Shown one piece after another: positions 23,965-35,159 of a stretch of 64,000 bases of DNA (positions are counted from its first letter, which is position 1; every line of letters starts with the position of its first letter). Location of the stretch: assembly GCA_032158125.1 (NCBI GenBank), contig JASKOT010000015.1, positions 358,548-422,547 of the forward strand, read 5' to 3'. The notes below the pieces were generated by a model. It was given only the letters and a program-made list of their open reading frames with translations, was not told the DNA's origin and did not search any database. The translations under genes and the position numbers were made by a program. Source of the DNA: Papiliotrema nemorosa (Eukaryota > Basidiomycota > Tremellomycetes > Tremellales > Rhynchogastremaceae).

Positions 23965-26398
23965 ATGCCGCCACTACACCTCGCCCTCCTTGCTCTTCTA
24001 ATCTTCAACCTTGCCTCACTCGCCCAAACCACCACTGACTATAATTACCCTCAACCCGCGTTACCATCTACCTGGGCCACCCGAGACCCCGCAACATGGA
24101 CGTTGTAACCCTATTTCGAGATCACTAATGTCCCGGTAAGTTTCTTCCTTCAAAGGCTGACGTGAGCTCAAGACACAGACTACAAGAGAATACTGGTGGG
24201 ACATCTCTGCTGTTGCCGCTGCGCCTGATGGCTATTCTCGACAGATCTACGCTGTCAACGGACTATTCCCAGGTCCATTGATCGAGGCCAACGAAGGGGA
24301 CGAGATAGTCGTTCATGTAACCAACAAGCTCGATATTGGAACAACTATCCACTGGCATGGGATATACCAGAATGGTACACAGTTCATGGATGGGGTCCCT
24401 GGTGTGTCACAGGTGAGCCGACACAGCCTGAACAGTTTTCAACAGCTGACCGGCAGTGCCCCATCGGACCGGGTGTTACCTTCACCTACCGGTTCACCTT
24501 GAACAATCAGTATGGATCATACTGGTGGCACTCTCATTTCGGCAACACCCTGGCAGATGGGATCGTTGGAGGGTAAGACTACTTTGAGCGCAAGCAAGGA
24601 CTGACAGAAGCCTAATCGTCCACTCTGTCAATGACCCCCTTGTGCGGGGGAGAGATTTCGACGAAGAGACCATAGTGATGGTTCAGGACTGGATGTGAGT
24701 TTGACTCGATCCGAAAGGTTATAGAACTCACCAGTACAGGGATCTGCAATCTGAAAGTATTGTGGAGGGCTTGCATTCGGACGCTGGCTTCCGAGGGGTA
24801 TGATGTGGCGAGAGCTCTAAGCTAACCGGCGCAGAGTCCTGCGCCACCACAAGGCGACTCCATCCTAATCAACGGCCTTGTAAGGTCTCCCTAGATGTAG
24901 AAGAAGACGGCTGACACACAGGGTCGTACCAACTGCTCAAACGAGGATATACAGGACCACACGTTGCATTGCGATCCCCCTCTTCCTGGAGAGATCAACG
25001 TAACTGCCGGGAAGAAAGTCAAGCTTCGCATCCTCAATACTGGCTCCTTCGGTGAGGCACCTGTGTACAATCAGAGTCCACCACCACTGACCTCCCCAGG
25101 GATGTTCAGGATATCAATCGATAGTCACCCTTTTGATGTCGTTGAGATCGACGATTGCCCCATCTGGGGACCGACCGGTATCCATGAGGTCCAGGTCGGG
25201 GTCGGGCAGCGAACCTCCATCATCATCAACACAAACCAAGGAGAGGCTGGAAATGCTTGGTATCTTCGTGCCAATGTCGTGACGGGTCAGTCAGCTAGCA
25301 GCATTTGAACGGCGCCAAGAATCAGCCTGCATTGGTCGAGCAGGAATTGTCCAGACTGGTCTGGCCGTCTTGCGATATGTCGACGAGAAAGGCTATAGCC
25401 CCTCGACAGCTACCCCTGACACTAAGGCTTGGTAAGCGGCTCCTTCTGATGAGATTCCGACTTATTACAGGGACGATCTGCAAGGTCAAGCTGCTAAATG
25501 TCAGGATCTTGACCTGGAGTATACTTTGAGGTGAGGCAAGGCGATCACTCTGCGCTGAAACAAGTCCAAGGGATTACAAGGATGCTCCGAGTCAAGTACT
25601 ACAGACCAACGTGATGTCGTCGTCTCTAGGCAAGTTCGTCGATACCAACGGAAAGAAGCTCGGGGGGTTTGTGAGTCTGATTCAGGATGTTGGAGAAGAG
25701 GGCACTCATGAATAGGGCTTCAACAACGTCACGTACCAGTCTCAAGTAGGCTATCCCCTGTTGTATCAAGTCCAGCAAGGATTGGAGATCAACGGGTCGT
25801 TGGTCGCCCACGCCTCGTTTGACAAGATGGGCGGTGGCGATCTGATCATCAATAACTTGGACGCCGGCATCTCACATCCCTTTCATTTACACGGAAAGCC
25901 GTTCTTCATCGTCGGTCGAGGTCAGGGTAAACTCACAGCCGATGATTGGTATCAACAAAGCGCCAATGCATGGACCAAGAACCCCCTCAGACGAGATGTA
26001 ATTGAAGTACCGGGTGCTAGCTGGGCCGTTCTTCGTGCGTGAAAGAGCTTGTCGGTCCACTCATACATAGGCATCTACATCGATCTCCCTGGGGTCTGGC
26101 CGCTCCACTGCCATATAGGGTGGCATCTTAGCGAGGGCAAACTCGCTGCTATAGTGTATCAACCGGAAGCCGTAAAAGCTATCGCCCAGCCCGACGACTG
26201 GAAAGCGGTCAGTTGGATCACCATCATATCGTCGGAGTACCGCTGATGCCGTAGCTATGCACGCCGTATGGTCACGATGAAATTGGCCCAGCCAAGCGAG
26301 CTCCGACCCAGTTCGAGGATGAGTTGGCAGTCAAGAGCCAAATCAAGCACAACGTCACACAAAGGAAATTTTCAAGACGAGGAGCCAGGGTTGACTAG
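23965..26398 (+). pseudogene. Multicopper oxidase (laccase-like) with a premature stop in exon 1
   Basis: Secreted copper oxidase of 630 codons across 14 exons: 23965-24135, 24179-24412, 24457-24572, 24608-24694, 24740-24797, 24835-24879, 24922-25051, 25100-25285, 25326-25431, 25471-25530, 25571-25670, 25716-26034, 26071-26207 and 26255-26398. All four copper-binding blocks are present: HWHGIYQNG, YWWHSHFG, HPFHLHG and HCHIGWH. A signal peptide (LALLALLIFNLASLAQ) starts the chain. The reading frame is intact in every exon except for a TAA at 24106-24108 (codon 48), between WTL and PYFEI. The frame continues past it to the splice donor and joins VP to TTREYW correctly. It could be a recent pseudogene, a strain allele, a sequencing error or an alternative start. 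Laccases in this lineage oxidise diphenols, some making melanin; this copy is not assigned. Confidence 0.8.
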
Positions 26399-26642
26399 GA
26401 TCACGGTACCGCCATGCCGCTGAATCATGGACGATACAGAAAGACTCCAGGATAAAACCGATTATAATTGGAACGACGGAAGTTACATTACCTCAAGCCG
26501 CGCAAAAGCGCCTAGTCATTTGAACGTGTGTACTGCAGCTGATTATCGCTCGCAGAATGTAGCCATTTGGACCTTTGCATGGCGTGCGGGATGCGACGAG
26601 ATCTCGTCGCAGTAGTTTAAGATTACCCTGCTCGCGAACTGT

Positions 26643-29593
26643 CTAATCCTCCTCCATCGCGTCGTCGCCATTTTGTGGACTGACCCCGCCATCTTTCCCG
26701 CCTTCACCTTCATCCTCTGCTTCATCATCCTCTTCCTCCTCTTCCGACTCATCATCCGAATCGTCAGGCATATCATAGCTGAGTCCTCCAATCGCCACAC
26801 CACCTTCCGCTCCTGCAGTAGCACCCGCTTTTGCAGCGGCCCATTCTTGAGCAGCCTTGAAAAACTTGTACGAGGAGGGATTGGCGTGTCGTTCGTCGTC
26901 TGGGAAAGCAAGGTCCCAATACTCCTCGAGTTGTCCAGATCCATCTTCGGCCTTTCTCCATCGTTTTCGAGTGGTGGGCATCATCTCCTGTACGGCAGCT
27001 ATTTGCTCCTCGGTGCCGTTTTGCTCCTCGAATGTCTTCCATGCTTCCAGCAGTAGAGCACGCTATTCGTCAGCTTTCTTCGTAGCAAATGACTTTGCAC
27101 TGACATCTTCCTTTTCGCCACGCTTTCGGAGTTCCTTGTATCCTCGATCGAAAATAGCTCGAGCCATTTCCGGATCTCCCTCCTCTCCCTCGATCTCGTT
27201 GCCATCCTCGTCCTCGCCTCCGCCCAGAGTAGACATCTCCATGAGGGCGTACGAAATATACACCTGGAAGTCAGCCTGGCAAGTGCATAGAGAAAAGTGG
27301 CGTACCTTGACATGCGAAGTCCGCTCGAGAAGGCGCTCGTACAGATGCCGGGCACGTTCTCGCTCTCCTTCTCCAGCCTCGAAATCGATATACGCCTTGC
27401 ATATTAGCCTTCGCTGGTATGCTAGGTCTCAATTCTCACCTTCCAGACAATCTCGGGCATGTCGAGTTCCTGCTGGACCGCCAGCTCAAAGATGGCTCGG
27501 ACACGCTCAAAGTCTTCGACGGCGCTTTCCACTTGGGTCCACTGAATCCATGCTGAGCTCAAAGACGGGTCGAACTGGAGTCAATAGAGCACAGACTTTT
27601 TGGACTTACAGTCAAGAACCTCTCGTAGAGCTTTCGTACCCGGTCGAATTCTCTCAGTCGCATCTCGAGCTCGATATAGCCCGTGAATAGCTTGGGCTTG
27701 GGACACATTCCTATTCCCGCGCCAAGAACTTTTCTGGCAGCATTGACGTCAAGACGACGAATCTCGAAAAAGGTGTAAGAGAGCCACAGCTGAGAGTGTC
27801 AGCTCAAAATCATACAGGGCATCACGGCTGACCTTGGCGAAAGTGAAGGATTTATGCGGGACAAGTTTGATTGCGGCCTTGTAGATATCCCTGACTCGGT
27901 CATAATCTTTTGTATCTATCTCTTCGAATGCAGCGTATTGGAGCCATACTGACGATTAGTGATTATCTGCGCCAATCGATGTTGACTTACGGTACTGTAT
28001 TTGCAAAAAGGAGGAAATTTCGTCAGCTACTTGATCCAAGCGATCTGTGTGGACATACAATGTAACGCCTCCAATACCTGACGAGTCAGCACAAGACCAC
28101 TGCCCGACGTGAATGGCTTACCTCTTCTCCGTTGCCGGCGGAACGTTTGCAACGGCCCGCTCATACACCTCTCTTACCCGAGTAGGTTCCACATCCTCGC
28201 CGTCTTCCTTGTCTGCCCTGTACGCGTCTTCCTCCAATCTTGCCAGCGAGAACCAAGCATCATAATTGGTCCCATCGTAAGCAAGCTCTTCCTCATATTG
28301 GATTCGACGCTTTCCGAGAACGGTCAACTCGACACCAGCTCGATCACCATCTGTCATTAGTGACGTTCATGCTGAGTCGTCAATGTTTGACGTACGCTGC
28401 TTTTCAAACTTGGTATAAGCAGCATACACTGAAAGGTAAGCTGTCAAACCTGAAGGCGTTCGAGGAGACTCACGGGAAGCCGATTTCGACCGAGGCAACC
28501 TAGCCAGAGCAAACTTGTAGATTGTCCTAGCCCTCTCATACTCCTTCAACCTCGTCTCCATCTTTGCAAAAGCCGAAAAGACCGCTTGAGCTTTCTCCAC
28601 CTGTTCCTCTTCATCACCGAAAAACTCCAAGGCAGTTTGGAAGACCTCTCTAGCTTTATCAGGTTGACCCCTTTCTTCTTCGAATTTGGCCCAGATGACC
28701 CAATTCTTGGGGATGGGTCGACAGGCTATCCATCGTTCGTATATCGCTGAAGCGCGGTCGAGCTCGTTGTATCGCTCTTCTAGCTTGATATACGCTTGCC
28801 AGGCTTTATCATTCGGTTCCCACTGCATCCATCTCTCGAATATTTGCCGGGCCCCGGCGATGTTGAGAAGGAGCTCCTCTAGATAGACGTATTTGTACCA
28901 CAACTTGAATGTGTCAGTGCAATGCGCCGCAAGAGTTAATTGCTAAAACTCACAGCATCAATCCGGGGGAGGGTGGTGATACCTCGATCAAACAAGTTTC
29001 TAGCGTGATTGATATTCCTCGCTTTGAGCTCCATATCCGTGTACTTGACCTGAAAAGTTAGCTGATATTCACCAGATGTTTTCTTCGCATGGCTCACCCA
29101 AAGATCCACAGATCTCGGATCGACATCCAACGCTCGCTCAAACACTGATCTCGACCTTTTTCATCAGCACATACTCGGATCAAAGCATCGTCTATCACTC
29201 ACCGCTCAAACTCATTCTGACTAGCTTCCCATGTAGCATATTTGATCCAAGCTGTACATCAGCTCATACTCCCTTGGATGCGATGTGGCCAATGTATGGA
29301 ATACGCACATCGGATACTATCTCGGGAATATCGAATTCGTCCTTCAAACTCTGTCCTCTTCCTCCCTTGAAACTCTGAAAGCTCCTCGAGATCCTGAACA
29401 CGCTGTCGAGGCGCAGTGACAGGTGCTTCTTGTCTCTCTTGAGCTTCCCGTAACAGCTGTTCCGCCGTGATCTACATGGGGTATCAGCAACATTTAAGGG
29501 AAAGATTTCGATTAGATCACTCACCTGCACTGCGGCCGGAGCACGGTTTTTGACCCGAGGAGCACGGTCTCTGGAGTCTCTTGTGCTGGCCAT
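26643..29593 (-). CDS. CLF1: Pre-mRNA splicing factor CLF1/crooked-neck (HAT repeats)
   Basis: Scaffold subunit of the Prp19-associated (NineTeen) complex, needed for spliceosome activation in the nucleus. It runs right to left through about a dozen short exons. It begins [23 protein letters not shown] and, after an intron, [15 protein letters not shown], which is the conserved N-terminus of Clf1/Crn. A long array of HAT repeats follows, with the pattern of W-x-x-Y/W..E..A R..FERAL (for example [49 protein letters not shown] and the ARTIYKFAL region). The C-terminus is acidic and ends in MEED just before the stop at 26643. The large number of introns is typical of this locus in basidiomycetes. 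I did not fix every exon boundary. Confidence 0.92.
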
Positions 29594-29876
29594 GGTGAGC
29601 GAGCCTCGTCAAATGCGGCGCAGGAATAAAGAAGAGTGATCAATCAAAGGTGATGAAGCGAAACGAGGGAGTCTTGGACGCCTGCGCGAAATAGACTAAA
29701 GTGGCACCTATCAAAAAGCGAAATCACAACCTCCATATCGATCTCCCTTGTTCCCTTCATCTCTTCGGTAGCCACGCTTGGACGATGCAGCATGACCTCG
29801 GGGATTCGCATGTCACCTTCGTGGAGACCTCGAACATGAGATGAAAAAGCTGCAAGACCTTATGTGTCTGCAAAAA

Positions 29877-29965
29877 TGGAGTCGCAGGGAATCGAACCCT
29901 GGATCTCCTGCTTAAAGACAAGTCTTGATGCAAAGCAGGCTCCTTAACCACTGGGACACAACCCC
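29877..29965 (-). tRNA. tRNA-Ala (anticodon UGC) with a 16-nt intron
   Basis: Read on the minus strand, a full cloverleaf fits: 7-bp acceptor stem GGGGTTG with CGACTCC, discriminator A, D stem TCC/GGA around CAGTGGTTAA, anticodon stem CCTGC/GCAGG, variable loop AGATC, and T arm CAGGG-TTCGATT-CCCTG. The anticodon loop is TT-TGC-A followed by a 16-nt intron (about 29910-29925) and then A38. The third acceptor pair is G3:U70, the alanine identity element, which supports anticodon UGC over the shifted reading GCA (Cys). Mature length is 73 nt without CCA. A run of five T on the minus strand directly after the 3' end (29872-29876) is a Pol III terminator. Confidence 0.92.
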
Positions 29966-30299
29966 ACCATAAGAGCGTAAGAACGGTTGCAATAATATAC
30001 ATTTCGACAAAACAAACCAATAAAATCCGGTTTGATGTTCTTCATTGCCGTGTGGTCGCTCTTGGGTGTGAGTCATTTTGCATCGTGTAATCTCATGCCT
30101 CGTCATTGACTCGGGTCTGAGTTGGTGTAAAACTCGCTCATGCTTTGTGCTCCAGTGGATCCGAAAGTAGCCCATGTCAAGGAGACTAGGTACGTACAGC
30201 CATATCATATACATGCGTGTATATCGAGCCTACAGAAAGCATAACCATTTCCAGGGCAGTCTCGCGTACAAGCTCGCTTCACCCATACTTCACCGCTAC
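29966..30299. other. Gap between tRNA and four-span membrane protein gene
   Basis: 334 bases holding the tRNA upstream region and the 3' UTR of the membrane protein gene (stop at 30300, minus strand). No gene was seen. Confidence 0.4.
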
Positions 30300-31758
30300 C
30301 TAGATCTCATCGTGATTTCGTCGAGGCTTTTGGTGGCCGGTCAGATGCGCTGTCACGCCTTCGGTCCTGGCCCTCTCCCATGCCTCATCCTCCTCCGTGT
30401 TGCCTACAACATATCCGGTCCCATCGCTGTTCCGACTGTTCCTGTTTGGTCCATGGCCCGTCAGGTGGGCAGTGACCCCCTCAGTTCTTGCCCGTTCCCA
30501 AGCCTCTTCCTCTGCGCGATGCTCGCCCAGGTCCCTCGAGGCACCTGCAGGGGGTGGACCAGGCGGGGGTGCGTATCCCGCTTGCGCCCATTCCGCAGCT
30601 GGCTGGTAATCTCCCTTCTCGAACGGTTCTTGACCTGGAGGTGGAGGTCCCGGGTAAGGCGGAACCATCCAAGGTTGCTGTTGCTGTCCGGACCCGGCGC
30701 CCCAGTTGTTTGGAGGGGGAGGGTTGTTTGACCAAGGTTGAAGGGGAATGGATTGGTTGCTGGATACAGGAGGCGGGTTCAGCAGCTGTCGGTAGTACTG
30801 GACGGTCATGCCGGCGATGAAGATCTAATCATGAGGTACGACTCGGCAGGGGATTGAAACGCTCTTACAGCAAACAAGGCGACAATGATAAGCCACGCAT
30901 ACACACGCCATGTCCCTCGACTCCAGGCATCGTCGCATACTAGCGAAATGTCAGTTTTCACAGTTTACGGAGGTCAGAGAACGTACGTGATACCGCCTGA
31001 TCTGCGGTAATCGTCCCGAGGTCACCTTGTCTCTGAAGGAATCAGCTCATTACGGAGTCTCAACGCATAAGCCTCACATTGACAGAGGTACCTCCGACGT
31101 AGTCTGCCGCACATTGGTTGATCAGATCGGTCTGGCGAGTTATCTACTGAGGCGTGGCACCAAGGATGGGCTTACCTTGGATGTATAATGCACGACGATC
31201 TCCAGAACACAGGCTGCAACCGCGACGAGGACACCCACAGGAGCGGCGATGCGCAAGAGCTTGGCGAATTTGACGTTTTGCTTGAACGTCAGCATTGCTA
31301 GGCTCCCTACGATTTACGCACGATGGCGGCGACAAAGATTACAAATGCTTCGATGCCCGCAACGACCAGGTAAAGGACGCCAGTCAAGACATCGAACAAT
31401 TTCAAGTATGATGTTTCTGTGAGGTCAGGCAGCAAAGGCACATGACTACATACCTCCGTCATCACCCATGTCTCTGAGCGAGTCCACCCCGACGGCCAGG
31501 GCCCAGATAAGTCCCAAGCCGGATGCGATGATGAGAGGCCATCTGAGTTTGTACCGGTTGGCCTGTGCGTCAGGGTCGACCATCATCGAGGTATAAGGGA
31601 TCATGGTGAATACTCACTATGCGACTGTATCGCGGCGGAGCACCTGTAGCACCGAATAAGTTGATAGGCGGTGGAGGTGCAGAGACATTTGGGGCAAAAG
31701 GCGGCAGGTGAGGTGTTGGGGTGAAACCGTTCGGATTGCAGATCACACCAGCATTCAT
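30300..31758 (-). CDS. Four-span membrane protein with duplicated C-terminal motif (uncharacterised)
   Basis: I do not recognise this family. Eight exons: 31618-31758, 31454-31562, 31322-31416, 31176-31280, 31078-31131, 30987-31032, 30869-30939 and 30300-30824, giving 381 residues in a whole frame. The N-terminal 45 residues are Pro-rich (HLPPFAPNVSAPPPP). Four hydrophobic segments follow, around LRWPLIIASGLGLIWALAVG, VLTGVLYLVVAGIEAFVIFV, APVGVLVAVAACVLEIVV and YAWLIIVALFAIFIAGM. The loop between spans 3 and 4 has cysteines (NQCAADYVGG). The last 165 residues are Pro/Gln/Asn-rich and contain two near-identical copies of EAWERARTEGVTAHLTGH. The layout resembles tetraspan proteins of the plasma membrane such as Sur7/MARVEL types, but no signature proves it. 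Confidence 0.75.
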
Positions 31759-33176
31759 AATCACAGATTAGGAAGGAATGCCGAGGCGAGTTGATGGTAT
31801 CGGCAGATGTGGAGATCATATCGTGTTGCACAGGTCAACCATGTTGGCCATAGAGCGAAAGTAGGACGATCAAAGGATGGTTAATCAAAGGGTCGAGTCG
31901 CACGTGGATGACGGAGCAGAATGATAGAAGAGGGAACATTGTCAGCTCTCTGTTCTAACGTCTAGTTTCCATAGCACTGGGATGGACGAGGGATTGCTGT
32001 GATGAAGAAAATAGACTCACCGCTAGCCTGAGACGAATTTCGAAACCTTCCAAACATGACTCCTCGGAGTTATTGTCGAGTGCGGACTTGCAGAAAGCAG
32101 AATTCTGGTAGTTATGGATGTATGATGAGGATAGCAGCTCGACAGTTCGAAGTCGTTGAAGAAGTTGTGAGGAATGAGATCACCGCCAAGGTAAACGATA
32201 TTCACGATATTCTGGTGGAGGCGGTGATCCCACTTTCCGCATGCGTCCAGCTGCGATCCAATTCGTCTCCTACGCAACGTCGCCATGGCTTCTGGTCCCC
32301 AAAACCTTGCAGTCAAGCTCGAGTGGGCGGTTTGGATAAAGTTCTCTGTACGCATGCGCAAAGGCTGCACAATCCAAAAGGGCATGAGTGTCGTGCGAGC
32401 CACACCGCTAAGATGCTGGTGATGACGCTCCATGGTCCAGTACCAGTCACGATATTTCCGTATCTCTCCACTCTTTGCGGCTATACATCCGACTACTCGA
32501 GAGCAGGCTTCATTGAATGCAACGCTCACTGGGCTGTCGACGCGACTACAATCGCAGCTGGCAGTAAAATCGCATGCACAGTCGAAATACCATACCCATA
32601 GACTATCGACGTCATATCTTACCGATATGCGAATGGGTACCCAACTCAAAGACAAGAAGTCTGGAGAACGTTTCCAAAATTGAACATTCTCTGACGCAAA
32701 CGGTGCCCGACATATGCGGGCTCATCTCGAAGAAATTTGACCGATGCGTGTACTGCACGGAGAATCGAAATGGCAAGATCGGGAGGACACCACCGGGGCA
32801 CACGGTGATCTTCCGGTACAAATGCTGCATTGGTCATTTCTTCTCAAGCGTGGATTCCTCTCCCTTGCCTCAATTGCAGCGCATACCCCCTGACTGTTCC
32901 TGCAGGCCAAATCCGAGCGATGATAAGGATCGCGACCCCTTCTAGTAAGACCCCAAGACACGCACAGTGTATAATATAAACGTTCTCGGGTCCAGTATGA
33001 TTACGTAACACCTATAGTCTATGGGTATGATATCGACCTTCCAATTACGTAAACAATCACGTAATCACGTATTCAAAGCGTATCAAAGTCGATGGACCGT
33101 GTTCGAGTCACGGTGGGTGTAAGATATTTTTGCTCCGAGCCACTGGTACCACCGAACGTCATTTTTGGCCCGCAAA
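31759..33176. other. 1.4-kb stretch with only overlapping unsupported ORFs
   Basis: No convincing gene. Two ORFs overlap almost completely on opposite strands (32056-32601 plus, 181 codons; 32023-32655 minus, 210 codons). Neither has a domain, low-complexity pattern, transmembrane segment or clear intron signals. Between about 33002 and 33076 the words ttacgtaa, cacgtaa and cacgta recur. The left part includes the promoter of the membrane protein gene. Confidence 0.4.
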
Positions 33177-33647
33177 TCACGCCCTCTTCTCGCTTACGCT
33201 CCGTTGGACATCCTTGGTACCCACAATCCGACCCTCCTTGTCAAAAGTCATCATATCCACGCTGTCCACTTGTCCACCCGGATGTCCGGTAATTCGGCTG
33301 AAAACCCAGGCTCGCCCGCCTCCCTGCTGATCCATCTCGGCAATCACATCCTTGACCTCACAATGAAAGTCAGGCATTTCTTTAATGATGCCCCCAAGGG
33401 TAGAAGTAAACTGATCCCACTTGTTTGCCGGCCAGTCGTCGTGTGTCGCGGTAAAGTCGGGATGAATAAGCGGGAGGAGCTGAGGAAAGGTAAAGTCGGA
33501 ATGGTTGTTGCAGAATTCCTGCATCAGATACGTTGCCCGACCCTTGAGAAAGTCGACAGTGACTTTGGTTGGGGGTTGGGTGGTTGTAGTTGCTGTATCT
33601 GTCAGCTCACAACACTTCTCCGATACGGGAGGCAGCCTACCGCTCAT
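33177..33647 (-). CDS. Small NTF2-like (SnoaL-type fold) protein
   Basis: Small single-domain protein, 142 residues when spliced. Exon 1 is only 7 nt (33641-33647, coding MS plus one base). The intron 33599-33640 (gtaggc..gacag) is in frame and open, so an unspliced form of 156 residues is also possible. The spliced product begins MSDTATTTTQPPTKV. The body fits the NTF2-like cone fold: helix FLKGRATYLMQEFCNN, then LLPLIHPDFTATHDDW, the strand pair CEVKDVIAEMDQ and RAWVFSRITG, and VDMMTFDKEGRI, a common NTF2-like closing strand. Such proteins are often small-molecule enzymes or binding proteins; catalytic function cannot be inferred. Family assignment is by pattern only. Confidence 0.7.
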   Translation of the reverse strand: MSGRLPPVSEKCCELTDTATTTTQPPTKVTVDFLKGRATYLMQEFCNNHSDFTFPQLLPLIHPDFTATHDDWPANKWDQFTSTLGGIIKEMPDFHCEVKDVIAEMDQQGGGRAWVFSRITGHPGGQVDSVDMMTFDKEGRIVGTKDVQRSVSEKRA

Positions 33648-34172
33648 TCTAGGTTGGTGGCTAGGTTACACGCGTTGGTAGCTTGATGGATTGAGAGTCA
33701 ATCAGAGTTGGAAAGATGTCTTGCTGGCAGGATGAGATCCGAGTCTTCGGGTTTTATAGGCATCCGAGTACGACACACACCCCTTGATATCGGTGGCCGA
33801 AGCAGTTTTAATTTAGCAAAGAGAAGCAGATGGGCCTTCCACAGCTGAATCATCTTCGGTCAGGGGTCCGAAGAGTGCCGCCGTTGCCAGCGGAGTGAGA
33901 TGAGACCATGGGCCACAGATCGTTCGCATGACATGCGGACGAGCAACCGCTCCAATGATGCGTACTCGAGTAATCCAATCCACAAAGGAGGAGCCAGAGA
34001 TCCGAGGCCGAAATAGTTTGAGGCTGACATCTTCGGGTGCTGTCAGGTTCCAAGACGTGTCAGGCTGATCCGGATCCCCGCCCAATGACGTTTTCCGTTT
34101 GCGGCCGATGACCCCTTTCTTACTTGTTCCAGCGTTCTGTCTCCAGGCAACACCATCTCACTCCTTGCAACA
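33648..34172. promoter_or_regulatory. Divergent upstream region of NTF2-like and mitochondrial protein genes
   Basis: 525 bases between two divergent genes. A minus-strand frame is open at 33813-34085 but starts without ATG and has no recognisable content. A CT-rich leader with a CAACAATG start context precedes 34173. Confidence 0.4.
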
Positions 34173-35016
34173 ATGTCCATGAGAACCACTGTCACCCGAC
34201 TGACTCGATCTGCCCGAGCCGTTCGACCATCTGCTCCTCGAGCGCAACTCATTGCGCGCCGATGGAACTCGTCTTCGGGTCACAAAGCTCCCGGAAGCGA
34301 CACCCCATGGTTGCTCGGCTCAGCTGCCGTCTTCATTCCCCTCGTAGGTCAACAGATTCCCCGCTGTCACCACCCGGCTGACAGAACGCTAGGGTGGATG
34401 GGTCATCTACCGAGGTCAGACTGAGCATGCCGAGGGACATGCCCACCCCAAGGAGGACCAATATCACAACGACAAACAGGTTGACCAGCACGGACGAAGC
34501 GGTATTGAAACCAAGTTCCAGGAGGCCGACGAGGACAAGAATGAAGGAAAAGCCGAGGGTAACCCAGGTGGTGCACCGAATGCTGAGAATGCCCCTGGCG
34601 TGAACAAGGAGAAGCAAGCCACTGAGCAAGCCGAGGTAAGCATTTGCAACACTCTCCCCGTTCTGTCTCGCTAACATTATAGATGATCGACTCTCCTAAG
34701 GAGGCCAAGGCTGTCGAGGAGCAAGGCGGTGATGTCGCCAAGCAGGCAGCTGCCAAAGCTGGAGGAAGCGGAGAGAAGCCAGACAATGAGCCGCCAGCAC
34801 CAGAGGCCGACTCGAAAAAGGAAGAGAGCTCAGAGACCAAGGAATCCGCATCGGCGGGAAGCGACGAAGGAGATGCTCCCAGTGAGGAGGATATCAAAGC
34901 CAGCATAAAGCAGGCTGAGGTGAGCGGATCGCTGCTCAGTCCGAGTTGAGGATGATACTAATTACCCGCAGAGCGTTGCTGTCCCTCGTGTCGCCATGGA
35001 GAAGAGCGAGGAATAA
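34173..35016 (+). CDS. Acidic, probably mitochondrial protein of unknown function
   Basis: Exons are 34173-34343, 34420-34635, 34683-34919 and 34972-35016, giving 222 residues. The N-terminus is a good mitochondrial targeting signal: MSMRTTVTRLTRSARAVRPS and further Arg/Ser/Ala, no acidic residues until about residue 40. A short hydrophobic stretch (PWLLGSAAVFIPL) follows and may be one inner-membrane span. The remaining 160 residues are highly charged and repetitive in composition (Glu, Lys, Ala, Pro, Gly; for example TKFQEADEDKNEGKAEGN), likely disordered. No known domain was recognised. The first intron is 76 nt, longer than most here, and its acceptor choice (gaggtcag) is the only one giving an open frame. 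Confidence 0.65.
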
Positions 35017-35159
35017 TCTCCTAAAATAGTAAATTTGAATAGCATAAAATGGCTCGCGAAACGTCCATATTGATGCAAAAAGCAGAACAATCTACAACAT
35101 GACAAGAAAGACCTGCGAGTCGCGGCTGTGTCGTGGGACAAGGTGGAGTGGCAGGTCGA

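Noticed and set aside
24106..24190. Alternative intron in the oxidase that would splice out the nonsense codon
   Set aside because: It needs a weak gtaaccc donor next to a strong gtaagt donor and would delete the conserved TTREYW lead-in.
33813..34085. Minus-strand ORF of 90 codons between two divergent genes
   Set aside because: It begins at a TTG, not ATG, has no recognisable content and lies in the promoter region.
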